In this document: positions 11,501 to 22,799 of the stretch, piece after piece | Layout of the letters: each line of letters starts with the position of its first letter | Position numbering within the stretch: position 1 is the stretch's first letter | NCBI GenBank assembly: GCA_001414485.1 | Contig: LLEY01000013.1 | Coordinates: forward strand, 1 to 64,000 | Direction: 5' to 3' | From: Calycina herbarum | Lineage: Eukaryota > Ascomycota > Leotiomycetes > Helotiales > Pezizellaceae | DNA: 64,000 bases | The notes under the pieces: generated by a model | The model's database searches: none | The model's input: only the letters and a program-made list of their open reading frames with translations | What the model was told of the DNA's origin: nothing | Made by a program: the position numbers and the translations under genes

Positions 11501-14211
11501 TAGTCGATTTCTAGATTATATTCCTAAATCTATAGTATACTAAGTATTACTTCTTTACTTCCTATTTTAATAATATTAAATTATATATTTAAATAGTGTT
11601 CTTTAATATTAATTCTTATTAGAATAGTTTATTAATTAATAATTCTATTTTAATATATAATATCTATTCTATTAACTACCTCTAGTTGATATAGTCTTAT
11701 CCCTTTAATTAGAACGTTTAGCTTCTCTTAAGCTATTAGAGAGATAAAGTTACCTATTGCTTCTAAGTCTATTATAACTTATAACTTTTTCCCTCTTATT
11801 TCTATAGTTATTACTAACTGTCTTTCTCCTAAAGTAGCGTCTAACTTTGCTTTAATATATTAGACTTTAAAAGATCGATTTTCTTAATTATATTTCTTTC
11901 TCTCTTTATTCTTATACTATAGAAAGAATCTTACTCTTTCCTTATTAGCGTATACTACCTTATATACTAATCTATATTCTACGATTCTTATAGTTTTAGG
12001 AATTTCCTTTATAAATTACTTTAGTATTTGTCTATAGTTATATTAGATCTATTTATAACTAGTTTCTAAAATAGCTTCTATAAACTATAGTTCTCTTATA
12101 TATAGATAATCTAAAGTAGCCTCTAGTATACTTATCTCTGGTTTTATATAGTAAACTTTGAATATATAATCTCTTAAATTCTTTTCTTTAATAGTTCTAA
12201 TCTAGGACTAAGAAAAGAATACTACTCCTTCTTTATCTGATAATACTACTTCGTATATCTGATAATATTCTACTATTCTAGTAGGCTTTAGTAATATTCC
12301 TTTAAATCGTTTCTATAATAACTAATCTAAAGTTAGACTTAGTTTATATCGTATCTATTATACTATTATTTCCTAAACTGTTTCTATAAACTATAGTTCT
12401 CCTACTAATAGATAGTATAATTCCTCTAGTTCTATCTTAGCCTACCTTATTATATCAAGCTCCCTTTACTCCTAGTATAGTATACTAAATAGTTATTATA
12501 AGTTGTATTTTTTAAATACTAACCTATTATTTCTAATTAATATAATAATAATATATTACTTAAATTCCTTTAGTATAACATCTTTAGGTAGTATTCTAAG
12601 AAAAGAGGTTTTAATTCGTCTCTTAAATCCTATTAGAACTTACTATGTCTATATACTAATTTTATCTAATATATTATATATTTTCTATATATCCTCTACT
12701 TTAAGATAGCTAGGTTTCTTAACTAGTTAACGTTTCTGTTCTAGTTCCTTCTCTTTAATAGTTTTCTATCTAGTGATTAGGCTAACTAGAGTTATCGTTT
12801 TAGGGTTATTACTTATAACTATATACGTTGTTAAGATAGTTAGGTTAACTTCTTATATTATATAAGGACTTTAGAAATCTAGTTTCTAATTATCGATATA
12901 TACTTATCGATTTCCTTATTTAAAGGTTCTAAGGAAAGTCTAAGTTTCTCTAACTTTAGAGTCTTTATTTTTTATTTCTCCTTCTAAACTAGAAGATAAA
13001 TCTAATATCTCTAAAGAACTAGTTAATAGTAGTAATTCGTATTCTACTTAAAGAGGTTACTCGGATTCTATTACTAACTATATATTATAATATTCTTTAA
13101 GAAGTAGATCTCTATTATTATTAGTGCCTTATATACTACTGATTTCTTTATTATTTTTAATCTAGGTTCTATATTCTTATATCTCGAGCTCCTTATCTAT
13201 AAGTTTAATACGATTAGTTAAAGCTATCTATTATTAAATAGTAGTATTAATTTGTTTCTTTCTCTTAGAGTCTTTCTTCTTACTATACTTATTTACTTTA
13301 TAGCCTAGTTAGCTATAATTATAATACAAGTTCTACTCGCGTCAACGATTTCGCTCTTCCTAGGAAAGTCCTCCTTTCTTTAGAAAGGTTTTCTTTTATA
13401 TAGCGTTTACCTCCTTATTATACTTATTAGTATAAGAGTACTTCTACTTCTCTAACTCTTTACTCTTTTCCCCGTATCTAGGGTTACTCTTCTTAAATTT
13501 ATATAGGCGGTTGTCTAGTTAGACGACTTCCTTAATTATATCTATAATATTTAAGAACTATATATTCTACTTAGCTATTTCCTTATAGATATATATCTTT
13601 AATTCTTTATAAAAGAGTTTTATAAGAGTAATAGTATCTTATCTCGACTTTGTTCTATAATACTAAAATTTATTAGTATAATCTATTACTAATCTAGTTT
13701 AGTATAACTCTAAAAGCTTATATATAGCTGTTTAGATTATATCGAAGTCTCTAAAGACTTTTCTAATAGTTGCCTTAAATCCTTTCTAAGATTTAAATAT
13801 AATCTTAGTTAATTCTATCTTTCTATCTTTATCCTTATTTTTAAAGAAGTTCTCTAAGTATAGCTAAGCTTATTCTAATACTAATCCCCTAAGATAGAAG
13901 ATAGTAAAGATAGTTTATAAATTATAATTACCTTTAAACTTATCAGAGTTAAAGTTGAAGTAGATGTCTATTTAGAGAAGGAATAAGTTAAGTTCCTTTC
14001 GCTTCCTATAATATATATCTAGTATCTTAACTTTAATAGATTCAAGTACTTCGACCTTATAGAGCTCGGGGGCGTCTAGTATACTAATATTATCGTCGTT
14101 CCTAGTTAACTACGCACCGACAGATGTCCTTCCGGTTATACTTCCAGATGTTCCTACGACGTTAACTTAGCTAGCATTCGGGCTAGCTGCTGCGGGGGTT
14201 ACTAGAGCTAT
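8518..14211 (-). pseudogene. Gag-pol polyprotein of Gypsy A, RIP-degraded
   Basis: Minus-strand frame, with the inferred start at 14,211 reading ATA instead of ATG (a TG->TA change). The length to the stop at 8,518 is an exact 1,898 codons, so gag and pol share one frame. The decayed Gag knuckle is near 13,330. The reverse transcriptase catalytic region is at about 10,750-10,790. The integrase and a chromodomain (near 8,590-8,700) follow. It is longer than the B, D and E polyproteins, mostly toward the gag side. Stops are frequent and no stretch is intact. The plus-strand frame at 12,503-12,709 is a shadow of this gene. Confidence 0.85.
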
Positions 14212-14242
14212 AGCGACTGAACTTCTAAGCAGGTGCTTAAAG

Positions 14243-14696
14243 TATAACGAAACTTAAACAAACTAAACAAAGATAACTAAGTCTCGAAGGTTAGTATATA
14301 GGTAAGAAGTATAGATACGCTAGGTTGTTTACTTAAAAGTGAACTCGTTACTTATATTAAAGATGTTAAATAAGATAATAAGATTAATAACTAAAGTTAA
14401 GTACGAAGCTCCTATCTAAAGGTAGATATACTAGTCTATATAGAACCTTCGTATCCCCTAGCCGTTATAGTCGATCTGTCTAACCATAGCCGACATAGTC
14501 GACTTGTCGGCTATGTCGCTTATCCTTCCTGGTCACGTGATTACAACTAACTTCCAACAGTGAGATCCTAGAATTCCTAAATACTCTTCTATATTATAGA
14601 TTCCCTCTTATATTACCTTCTATTTCCTAGATATTATACCTTGTCCTATTAGAGCGCCGTCTAGACTACTTATCACGTAAAACGTGATTTGTAATA
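14243..14696 (-). repeat. 5' LTR of Gypsy A
   Basis: 454 bp, the transcription-side LTR of the reverse element. Upstream of the TATA box it has a clear dyad: catagccgac (14,485-14,494), an 11-bp centre containing the palindrome agtcgact, then gtcggctatg (14,506-14,515). A CACGTGA site lies near 14,533. The inner leader carries the conserved CTTTAAGCACC and CTTAGAAGT blocks. Confidence 0.93.
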
Positions 14697-14701
14697 AAAA
14701 G

Positions 14702-14990
14702 AACCTACCTGTTTTTAAGAGAAGGAATAAGGAATATTAACTCTATAACATATAATTCTTATATTCTTATAAGAGTCTAGGCATTTGTCGAGTTAAATCC
14801 TAGGCTTATATTTATATAAGATAATTCTCCTACTTATAGGTTATAACTTATAACGAGGAACGTTCGACGAAGAGGAATTATTTATATAAAGTAGCCTTCT
14901 TATTCCCTGGATTTAAACTTAATCGAACATATCTAGAATTAGATAAAGAATTAAATACAAGAGTACTATTAGACAGCTAGATATAATATA
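14702..14990. other. Unclassified DNA, continuation of the A target
   Basis: AT-rich and RIP-like. It is continuous with 1-781 before A inserted. I see no family-specific motif in it. The border with pogo remnant P0 is only approximate. Confidence 0.4.
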
Positions 14991-16014
14991 TCTCGTATTT
15001 CTCTAGAGGAATTAAGGTAGATAATTTAGACAGCGTAGTAAGCTATTCCTAACTCTTGGAATTCAGCTAATTCGTAACTCTTATATCTATCTAATACTAG
15101 TATTCGATATAGATCTCTTATATAAGTAGTAATATACTTATTAAAGTATTAAAGCTATTCTAGACCTGTTTTATTATTTATCTATCTATTATTTATAGGT
15201 TTAATAACCTAGTCGTATAGGAGGCCGCTCTTAGTAGACTAATTTATAAGATAATTCTTCTCTTAAACTACTAAAAATAGAGGCACGTTCTAACCCTCGC
15301 TGTTTATATAAGTAATTACTATAGCCTATTCTCGATTACCTAGCTAAACTGCCTTACCTCTACTACGTCGATTAACGTGTATAACAACTATAGCTAGGCT
15401 TATAATACCTATTATAAAGCCTGTCTTATCGAAGTTATAGAAGTTATAATCTAAAACACTATATTTTACTCTTATATTCTCTATAAGTTAAAACTACGCG
15501 CTAATAAGCTCTAGATCTTCGTATAAGACTCTTTCAAAGTCGTAAACACGATTAAAACACGTCTTTAATTCTAGTTAACGTTATATAAATTAAGATACCT
15601 AGAGCTTACTAACGTGTCTTCTCTCTTATAATTCGAGGATATAATTCGCTATATCTTCTATACTAGCTAGCTAGGGTGTAAATCCTCTTATATCTAGATT
15701 AAGTATATATCGAATAATTACCTTCTTCTCTAGGTTGTTTAATTTAAGGTTTAGTAGTAGACGTTTATAAAGAGTAGTATAACTGTTTATTCGAAGTTAG
15801 AGTATAGACTTAGGAATATTATAGATTTTCGTAGTAGACCGACGACTTAGCTTTTTAGCTATATAGATAGCCTCGATAGCTAAGATAATTCGTACTTCTT
15901 ACGTTTAAATTTCTATTTAAAGCGGTTGAGAAAACGCGTGTTAAAGTTAGAGTATAGTTAGTAGAGGAAAAGTACGCAGAGTACTAATATACGTAGAGTA
16001 CTAATAAACTACGT
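14990..16014 (-). mobile_element. Pogo/Fot1 DNA transposon remnant P0
   Basis: The right end is well defined. It has the terminal sequence acgt next to a TA at 16,015-16,016, and two 17-bp iterons (15,973-15,989 and 15,990-16,006) as in P1. On the minus strand the frame shows the pogo DDE core: Y-N-F-D-K-T-G-F, then R-R-S-R-G-K-A-V, then G-N-R-E with stops where Trp is expected. This matches P1, P2 and P3. The left TIR and C-terminal part are missing or unrecognisable. It is a Tc1/mariner-superfamily cut-and-paste element, inactive. Confidence 0.75.
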
Positions 16015-16016
16015 TA

Positions 16017-17273
16017 TAAGTATTATATTAAGATCTTTTACTTTCCTTCTTATCTTACTTATATTCTTTAACCTCTTAATATAGGAGTCTTTAAGCTATA
16101 GAAATATTACTATAAGTAAGCTATCGCCGCTGCTTTCTACTCTCTTAACTTCGAGTACTTAGTTACTTCGTTCTTTCGCAACTTAACCTAGATCCGCGAA
16201 TAGACTATAAAGCCTTATATAATTATTAACTCCTTTAGAAATACAGGAATATACTCTCTCTCGTAGAAAGCAGTAGAGAAGAAGATACAGTTATATAATA
16301 AGAAGAAGCGCTTAGTAGATAAAATAAATATCAACGACGAGATTACTCTCTCTCCTCTTCTACTTACTCGACCTACTAAAATATAAAGTACTACTACTAA
16401 AGTACGAGCTCTTAGTTCTTACGATTCTACCTAGTTTTCTAATTCTTTAGTAGAGCTCTTTAAGAGTACGATAAAGTAAGTAAGCGTCGACCTATAAAAA
16501 TCCTACCTTATTATAGTTTAATATTACACCTTATAAGAGAAGATACGCGAAGATATAAAGCGTAAGAAGAGCTCGAGGAGGAGTATTTATAAGAGTAAGG
16601 CGATTATTATATAGAACGTATATAAAAGGAAGAATTACCTTATAGTAGAGAGGAAGAATAAGGCTCTTAAGAAAGCAAAGAAGAACCTTACTTAAGCTAT
16701 TACTAAGGTAAAGAAGAGACTTCTTACTCTTAGTATATAAGCTCGTAAGAACGAGAGAGCTTATAAGGCTCGCGTAGTAGAGATAAAGAAGTAGAGAGAG
16801 TTTATATCTCTTAAGTTAACTGAACTAATCTACTAGCTAGATAAAGAGCCTACTATCTTTAAGTAAGCTTCTCTATAAGAGAGGTATTACTCTAGGTTAC
16901 TTCAAGCTATATAAGAGACTAAGACACTTTAAAGAGATCTTATTCCAGAGGAACCAGGTAGAGAAGAGGAAGAAGTAGTTCTTAATCTTAGTAATATATA
17001 AAGAAAGAAGGAGATAATAGAGAGTAAAGACGAGAAGTCCTCGGATTAAGAGAGTATAGCCTCTATTAATTCTATTATAGACTAAGCTGATTTTATTAAT
17101 CTATTAGATCTAAGATTATATAGGGTTTATATTAATTAGGTACCTAGATTTAGATAGAGGAGTAATATAAAATAAAGTACTAGTAAAATCGTATAAACTC
17201 CTACACTTGCTTCTAACCTATACTTACTTCCGCCGACTCTAAGCGAAAGCGTAGGAGAAGAGGAACCGGCTAT
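16017..17273 (+). pseudogene. C-terminal part of a second DDE transposase
   Basis: Plus-strand frame beginning with D-V-G-V-F-K-L-W-K and followed by L-T-W-I-R and I-N-S-F-R-N-T-G. This is the usual end of the DDE catalytic domain in ascomycete pogo-like transposases. After it come a long Lys/Glu-rich helix and an acidic tail. It differs from P0/P1, so it is another family. The N-terminal half and the first catalytic Asp residues are missing, and stops break the frame. It abuts P0 on the left and the truncated Gypsy G on the right. Confidence 0.55.
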
Positions 17274-18842
17274 TAGTTCTTTCTTAGATTTATAAACTTT
17301 TACTATCTATATATTAGAGACTATATAAAGATTACTAAACTAATATTAGTACTAACTAAAAAAACTATTATATTTACTTAGAATAAATAAGCTAAGAACG
17401 CTTTTTAGAAGATTAAAGTAAAGTTTACTAAGAAACCTATTCTTTATAATTTCAACGTAGATAAACCTAGTATAGTAGAAATAGACGTCTTAGATATAGT
17501 AGTAGATACTATTTACCTATAACTAAATAATAAAGAGAAGCTTATACCTATTATATACTACTCTAAAACATTTAATCTAGTATAGTAGAACTATAATATC
17601 TTTAATAAAGAATTACTTACTATAGTATTAGTATTAGAATATTAGAGAATATACTTTTAAGAAGTAAAATATTAAGTTATAGTTTTAACTAACTATAAGA
17701 ATTTAAGAATATTTATAATAATAAAAGAACTTATAACTAGATAACTAGTAAGTTAGTCTAAAATATTATTAAGATTTAATATTATTATATATTATATAAG
17801 TAGAATATTAAATACTTAAGCTAATACTCTTAGCTAAAAACCTAGATATAAAGAGAATAAAGAATATAAGAAGGTTACGATCTTGAAAACTCTTGAAAAT
17901 AAAGATATAACTCTAATAATATATAAAATCGTAGTACTAGAGGAAGTTAACCTCTAGAGAAATAAAATCTAGAGTACTTACGAAAAAGAATAATCTTAGA
18001 TACTTTAAAAGAGAAGAAACCTAGAATAGAAACTAGATATTAATATATACTATATACTAGAAGAATAAAATTATAAAGACAAGTATAAGAAAGAGAAACT
18101 TTAGATTTCTAACTTATATATAAGAGAATTTATTTAAGAATACTATATAGTACTACCTTATAAATACTAGAGAATTAGAAGAACTCTTTAGAGAATTAAA
18201 TAATATTACTATATTAAGAGAGTATTAAAGTTAGTTAAGAAAGTAATAATAGAGTATAATATCTATACCTAGAATAAAGCTTTCTACTATATACTATATA
18301 AATAGATAGATACTACTCTAATACTATAAATACCTTAGAAATTAATATCTTAGAATTTTATTATTAAGCTACTAAAATCTAAAGACCTAATAATAGAAGT
18401 TAAGTATAACTTAATCCTAGTTATTATAGAATAACTTATAAAGTATATAATTTTAATACTATATATAAAGTTAAGTATAGCTAAGGAATTAGTATTTATA
18501 TTCCTTAGAGAAGTAGTCTTAAGATATAAACTATTAGAGGAAATACTCTTAGATAGAGATAAACTCTTTATTTTAAAATTTTAGATTACTCTTATAAAGT
18601 AATTAGAAGTGAAAAGAAAGCTTTTTATAGCTTTTTACTCTTAGATAAATAAAGGAAATAAATATATAAATTAAGTAGTTAAAGTATATCTCTAATATTA
18701 TATAAACTACTAGTAAGATAACTAGGTTAAACTCTTATCTTTAGTATAGTTTGCTTATAATAGTTTAATAATAGAAATAATACTTATTATACTATTCTAT
18801 ACTAATTATAGATATAAATTAGTAGTATATTAAGAACTATTA

Positions 18843-20703
18843 ACGTGGTTTATTAGAACCCTACGTATATCAGGACCCTGCGTACTTTTGCTCTTCTCTA
18901 CTACTTTAAAACACAATTAAACAACTATAATATATAAATTTAACTAAAACTACTAAGAATCTAATAAACTAGACATATCTACATCTACTTAACAAGTTCG
19001 CGTATTATAACTAGCTTTTCTACAAGTGCTACAGCGCCTGCTAGTTAATTGCTCTACCTTCCGACTAACCCCCTCTATACGTATATCGCGTCGAACCTGC
19101 TTATCTGCGTCTTTCTACGCTAGAATATCCTATATATCCTCTATAGTAAGTGTACTACCTTGACGTATATAAGTCTTCCTAGCTCTACAACGCTTACTAA
19201 GGGCTTTATTTACTACTCGAAGTATACGTACCTCAGCGGTTAAAAGGGTTACTTTATAAGCTAATTACTCTATACCTTTTACTAATATAACAACTGTCTA
19301 GAAAATAGGTGTTAGTAAGCTTCCTTAGTAACTAGTAATCTAGTCCTTAATAAGAGTTATTTATAAAAGAGCTTTAGTAAGGTTATAAAGAGTCTAAGAG
19401 ACCTAAGGGTCAGCGTCTATAGAGGGGGGCCTAGTAGAGGTCAGTGTCTATAACTTTATATCAAGCTTTAAAATCACAGTCTATAGATTAAAAGGTACTA
19501 AGCCAGCCTCGTAGAATCCAGCTTAAGCGTTTTAGGCTATTATTAATTCTATATACGCTGCTTTAAAGACAAGAAAGAACTCGACCTTAGTAATATAGTT
19601 AATATAAGCTTTAATAAAAGTCTTAATTTATCAACTATATACCTGTTTTAAGACACTAAAACACCTAACATCGAGTAGCTAGGTTAAATAAGAAGAGTAA
19701 GGAGGTAGTCTAAGAGTAATAATATTATATACCTTATAGTACTCTTAGAATTCGGCTGATTTATAACTCTTATATCTATTAAGGATAAGTATTCGATATA
19801 GACCCTTTACTTAAGTAGAAGTATACTTATCAAAGTACTTAAGCTATTCTAGACCTGTCTTATTATTCGTCTAGCTATTACTTATTAGTTTAATAACCTA
19901 GTTATATAAAAGGCCGCTCTTAGTATACTAACTTAAGAGGTAGTATTTCCTCTTTACTACTAAAAATAGAAGAATACTCCTACCTTCGCCGTTGATATAA
20001 GCAATTATAGTAGCCTATTCTCGATTACCTAGCTAAACTGCCTTGCCTCTACTACGTCGATCTACACGTGTAACAACTATAGAAGGAGTAATTATACCTA
20101 TTATAAAGCCAGTTTCGTCGAAATTCTAAAAATCGCAGTCTAGAATACCGTATTTTACTCTTATATTCTCTACTAGTCGAAACCACGTACTAATAAGATT
20201 AGGATCTTCGTATAAGGCTCTTTAGAAGTCGTAAACGCGATTAAAACACGTCTTTAAGACTAGTTGTTATTATATAAATCGATGCGCCTAGAGCTTTCTA
20301 ACACGTCTTCTCCTCCGCGATTTAAGAATATAATTCGCTATATCTTCTACACTAGCTAGCTAGGCGTAAAGCCTTTTATATCTATATCAAGTATATATTA
20401 AACGATAACCTCCTCCTCTAATTCGGTTAAATTAGAATTTGCTAGCCGACGATCGGAGAGTAGAGTATAGCTGTTTATTCTAAGACGAAGTATAGATTCA
20501 GGAACTTTATAGATTTTTATAGCTTTTCAACGACTTAGTTTTCTTTTAGAGGTTCGAATAGCTTTAATAGCTAAAATAATACGTGCTTCTTAAGTTTATA
20601 CCTCTATTAGAAAGAGTGAAAAACGCGTATTAAAATAATAGAGTAGAAGAGTCGGCAAAAGTACGCAGAGTCCTAATATACGTAGAGTTCTAATAAACCA
20701 CGT
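18843..20703 (-). mobile_element. Pogo/Fot1 element P1, complete
   Basis: 1,861 bp, bounded by TA duplications (18,841-18,842 and 20,704-20,705). Its 49-bp terminal inverted repeats match at nearly all positions (18,843-18,891 against 20,655-20,703). Each TIR starts ACGTGGTT and then has two 17-bp iterons of the form TATTAGAACCCTACGTA / TATCAGGACCCTGCGTA. The minus strand encodes the transposase. It inserted into the Gypsy G integrase. Confidence 0.93.
18970..20640 (-). pseudogene. Fot1/pogo transposase of P1, RIP-degraded
   Basis: Minus-strand frame. The N-terminal helix-turn-helix/CENP-B region is at the right. The DDE core lies around 19,900-20,200, with N-F-D-E-T-G-F-type and R-R-S-R-G-K-A-V motifs. 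The C-terminus near 18,990-19,040 reads R-R-C-S-T-C-R-K-A-S-Y-N-T-R-T, the usual Fot1 zinc-knuckle end with its His changed to Tyr. Stops occur where Trp or Gln is expected. It would cut and paste the element at TA sites; no activity is possible now. Confidence 0.8.
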
Positions 20704-21264
20704 TATCTTTAATAAATAATAATTAACTTACTTAAATTTAGGTCTTAAAAATCAAAGAGCTATATAAGGAACTTATAAAGAACTTGTAGTTTATAGTAGA
20801 ATATAATATATACTACTATAATAGATAATATAGCTAGAAGCTAATATTAAAAGAGAAGAATAAAGTCTACTTAGTATAGAAAAATATTAATACTAAAAGA
20901 CTAAGTAATAAACTAGACTATAAGAAACTTAGACTATTTAAAATTAAACGAGTTAGAAGACCTTTGAATTATAAATTAGTATTATTATAGATAATAAATA
21001 TCTATCTAGTATTCTATATATTCTTACTTAAACTAGTACTACTAGGAGTGCTACTAGCTCTACTTATAGAAATATAACTAGTAAATCTAAATACTAAGTA
21101 TAAAATTAAGAGGATTCTTAACTATAGACTTATTAGAGAATAAGTTAAGTACTTAATTAAATAGTTAGATTACCTATACTTAGAAAATACTTAAAAACCT
21201 AGAAAAAATATTAACTAGTACTTAGAGAAACTTTAGAAGTTCTACTACTAAAACCTAGGGTTGT

Positions 21265-21490
21265 CTATATCTTATAATTAGAAGGAAAGGACTTAAGAAA
21301 GACTAGGTTAAGGCTTAGGTCGAAAGTAGAGTTAGAAGTAGAAAGAGCAGCTAGCCTAGTAGCCTCTTCTTCTTTATACTTCTTTTCCTTCTATTTCTTC
21401 TTTTCTTTCTTTCTAAATCTTTAGTAGTATCTAGTTTATTAAGAGAACTAAGACTAGCTACTATTATCTTCTTTTCTCTTTTAAAAAGAA
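21265..21490 (-). pseudogene. Antisense frame of Gypsy G, C-terminal part
   Basis: The minus-strand frame ends at 21,265, 13 bp beyond the pol stop at 21,251. It encodes a Lys/Glu helix followed by A-T-R-L-A-A-L, and it ends S-F-P-S-N-Y-K-I before the stop. This is the same tail as in A, D and E. The upstream part toward 22,040 has diverged or been replaced, and I could not find the cysteine-spaced cluster there. Confidence 0.5.
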
Positions 21491-22044
21491 GACGTTTTTA
21501 TTATTAAAGCTTATGAAAAAATGCTTTTATTATACCTTAAACCTCTTAAATAGAGGAAGAGAAAGGATGTATTTATATATAAATTTATAATTCTAGAATA
21601 TTCTAGATCACGTGTTACTGATTCTAAGCGATTCTAGCAATAAAGCTAAAGGATTTTTACTATTAGCTCTTTCTCTTAGAAGTTAAAATAGGCTTTCTGT
21701 TTTTTAATAGAAGCCTAGTCTAAGAGTAAGAGTATTTAGTTTTATTTATAATAGTTATAGTATTTACTCTACCTAGTATAAGTAGAATAATAAGAGTATT
21801 AATTACTATAAATAGTAATATATCAACGAGGCTTACTAGCTAAGTTAAGAGATTTTTTATAATAGATATAAAGAGATATTTCGTTACTATATTATTTAAT
21901 ATAATTTCTAAGAGTTTAACGTTTAATATACTTCTTATTATTAGAAGATAGTATAATAGAAATAAGAAGAGACTACTAGTCTTTTAATAATAGTTCTTAG
22001 TCTATACTTAAGCGTAAGAATACGCTAGGCTAAGAAGAGAATAG
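21491..22044. other. 3' untranslated part of Gypsy G
   Basis: AT-rich DNA between the recognisable antisense frame and the 3' LTR. The last bases (aagaagagaatag) are the polypurine tract. No gene is seen. It is partly unlike the same interval in A and E, so an old small insertion or replacement is possible. Confidence 0.4.
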
Positions 22045-22333
22045 TATTATAAATCACGTTTTATATAATAAGTAGTCTAGACAGCGCTCTAATAGAATAA
22101 GATATAACGTCTAAGAAATAGAAGGTAATATAAGAGAGAATATAGAGGTATTTAGAGATTCTAGGATCTTATTATTAGAAGCACGTTAAAGGTTATATAA
22201 TATAAAGGATTACCTAGGTTAACTAGCGACCTAGGCGATCTAGTCGACTAGAACGACAGACGATCCTATCTATCTAGGAAGAGACGAAGGTTCTATATAA
22301 GACTAGCACGTCTACTATTAGATAGAAGCTTTA
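22045..22333 (+). repeat. 3' LTR of Gypsy G, first part
   Basis: Starts TATTATAAATCACG and runs to the CTTTA target of element H. It resumes at 25,122. The two parts together make about 450 bp, matching the LTRs of C (446) and A/E (454). Its pre-TATA segment near 22,195-22,275 is unlike that of the other copies. Confidence 0.9.
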
Positions 22334-22617
22334 TATAACAGTACGAAACGGATACTACTATAAAAGAGGCATATAGAAGTGCGTTCGATAGAATAACATA
22401 TCCGAATACTAGGCTCTAATACGAAGGAAAAGACTAAATTAGTCTTTCTCGATAGAGAGGAGGCAGCTATTTATAAGAGGTTCGGATAATAGTAAGTCTA
22501 GAAGCTATCTAGCTTTTCTAAAACCTAAAACAATATCTATATTATATCCTATTCAGTACGTAGACTTAGTAATTCCAATTCCGATTATTCTAATCAATTC
22601 CTAATAGTTCTATTACA
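22334..22617 (-). repeat. 3' LTR of element H
   Basis: 284 bp. It is nearly identical to 24,833-25,116, with scattered C/T and G/A differences. Both copies end in TTCTATTACA on the plus strand. Confidence 0.92.
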
Positions 22618-22799
22618 TCTCTCCTTCTTAAAAAAGACTCGTCCTCGAGGCTTCGTATTATCGGTACAGTATCGGTATAATATCAGTAGACGGTGTCTAT
22701 AGGCGGTAGTATTAGTAGCGGAAGGATTGTCGTATAAAATACAGTTTATTAAGTAAGGTGTTTAGCGAAAGGTAGGATATAAGTCGTAGCCGGCCTTGT

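Larger units (their letters stand above)
782..14696 (-). mobile_element. Gypsy chromovirus A, reverse, split by element B
   Basis: Complete LTR retrotransposon on the minus strand, interrupted by element B at 1,464-8,082. Both LTRs are 454 bp (782-1,235 and 14,243-14,696). The LTR ends read TGTAACGAAAC and, RIP-altered, CGTGATTYRTAATA. A perfect 5-bp target duplication AAAAG lies at 777-781 and 14,697-14,701. Read right to left, the order is LTR, leader, gag with zinc knuckle, protease, reverse transcriptase, RNase H, integrase, chromodomain, antisense frame, LTR. The uninterrupted element E shows the same sequence running straight across the B insertion point, which proves the nesting. All frames are broken by RIP stops, so the element is dead. 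Confidence 0.93.
17275..21251 (+). pseudogene. Partial pol of Gypsy G
   Basis: The frame begins at the RT-to-RNase H connection, continues through RNase H and the integrase zinc finger and core, is broken by P1 at 18,841/20,704, and ends with the chromodomain and a stop at 21,249-21,251. It has heavy RIP, with stops throughout. Across the P1 insertion the two sides rejoin the integrase sequence seen in B. Confidence 0.8.

Noticed and set aside
12503..12709. 68-codon plus-strand open frame in Gypsy A
   Set aside because: Hydrophobic shadow of the reverse gag-pol, made by AT-rich decay.
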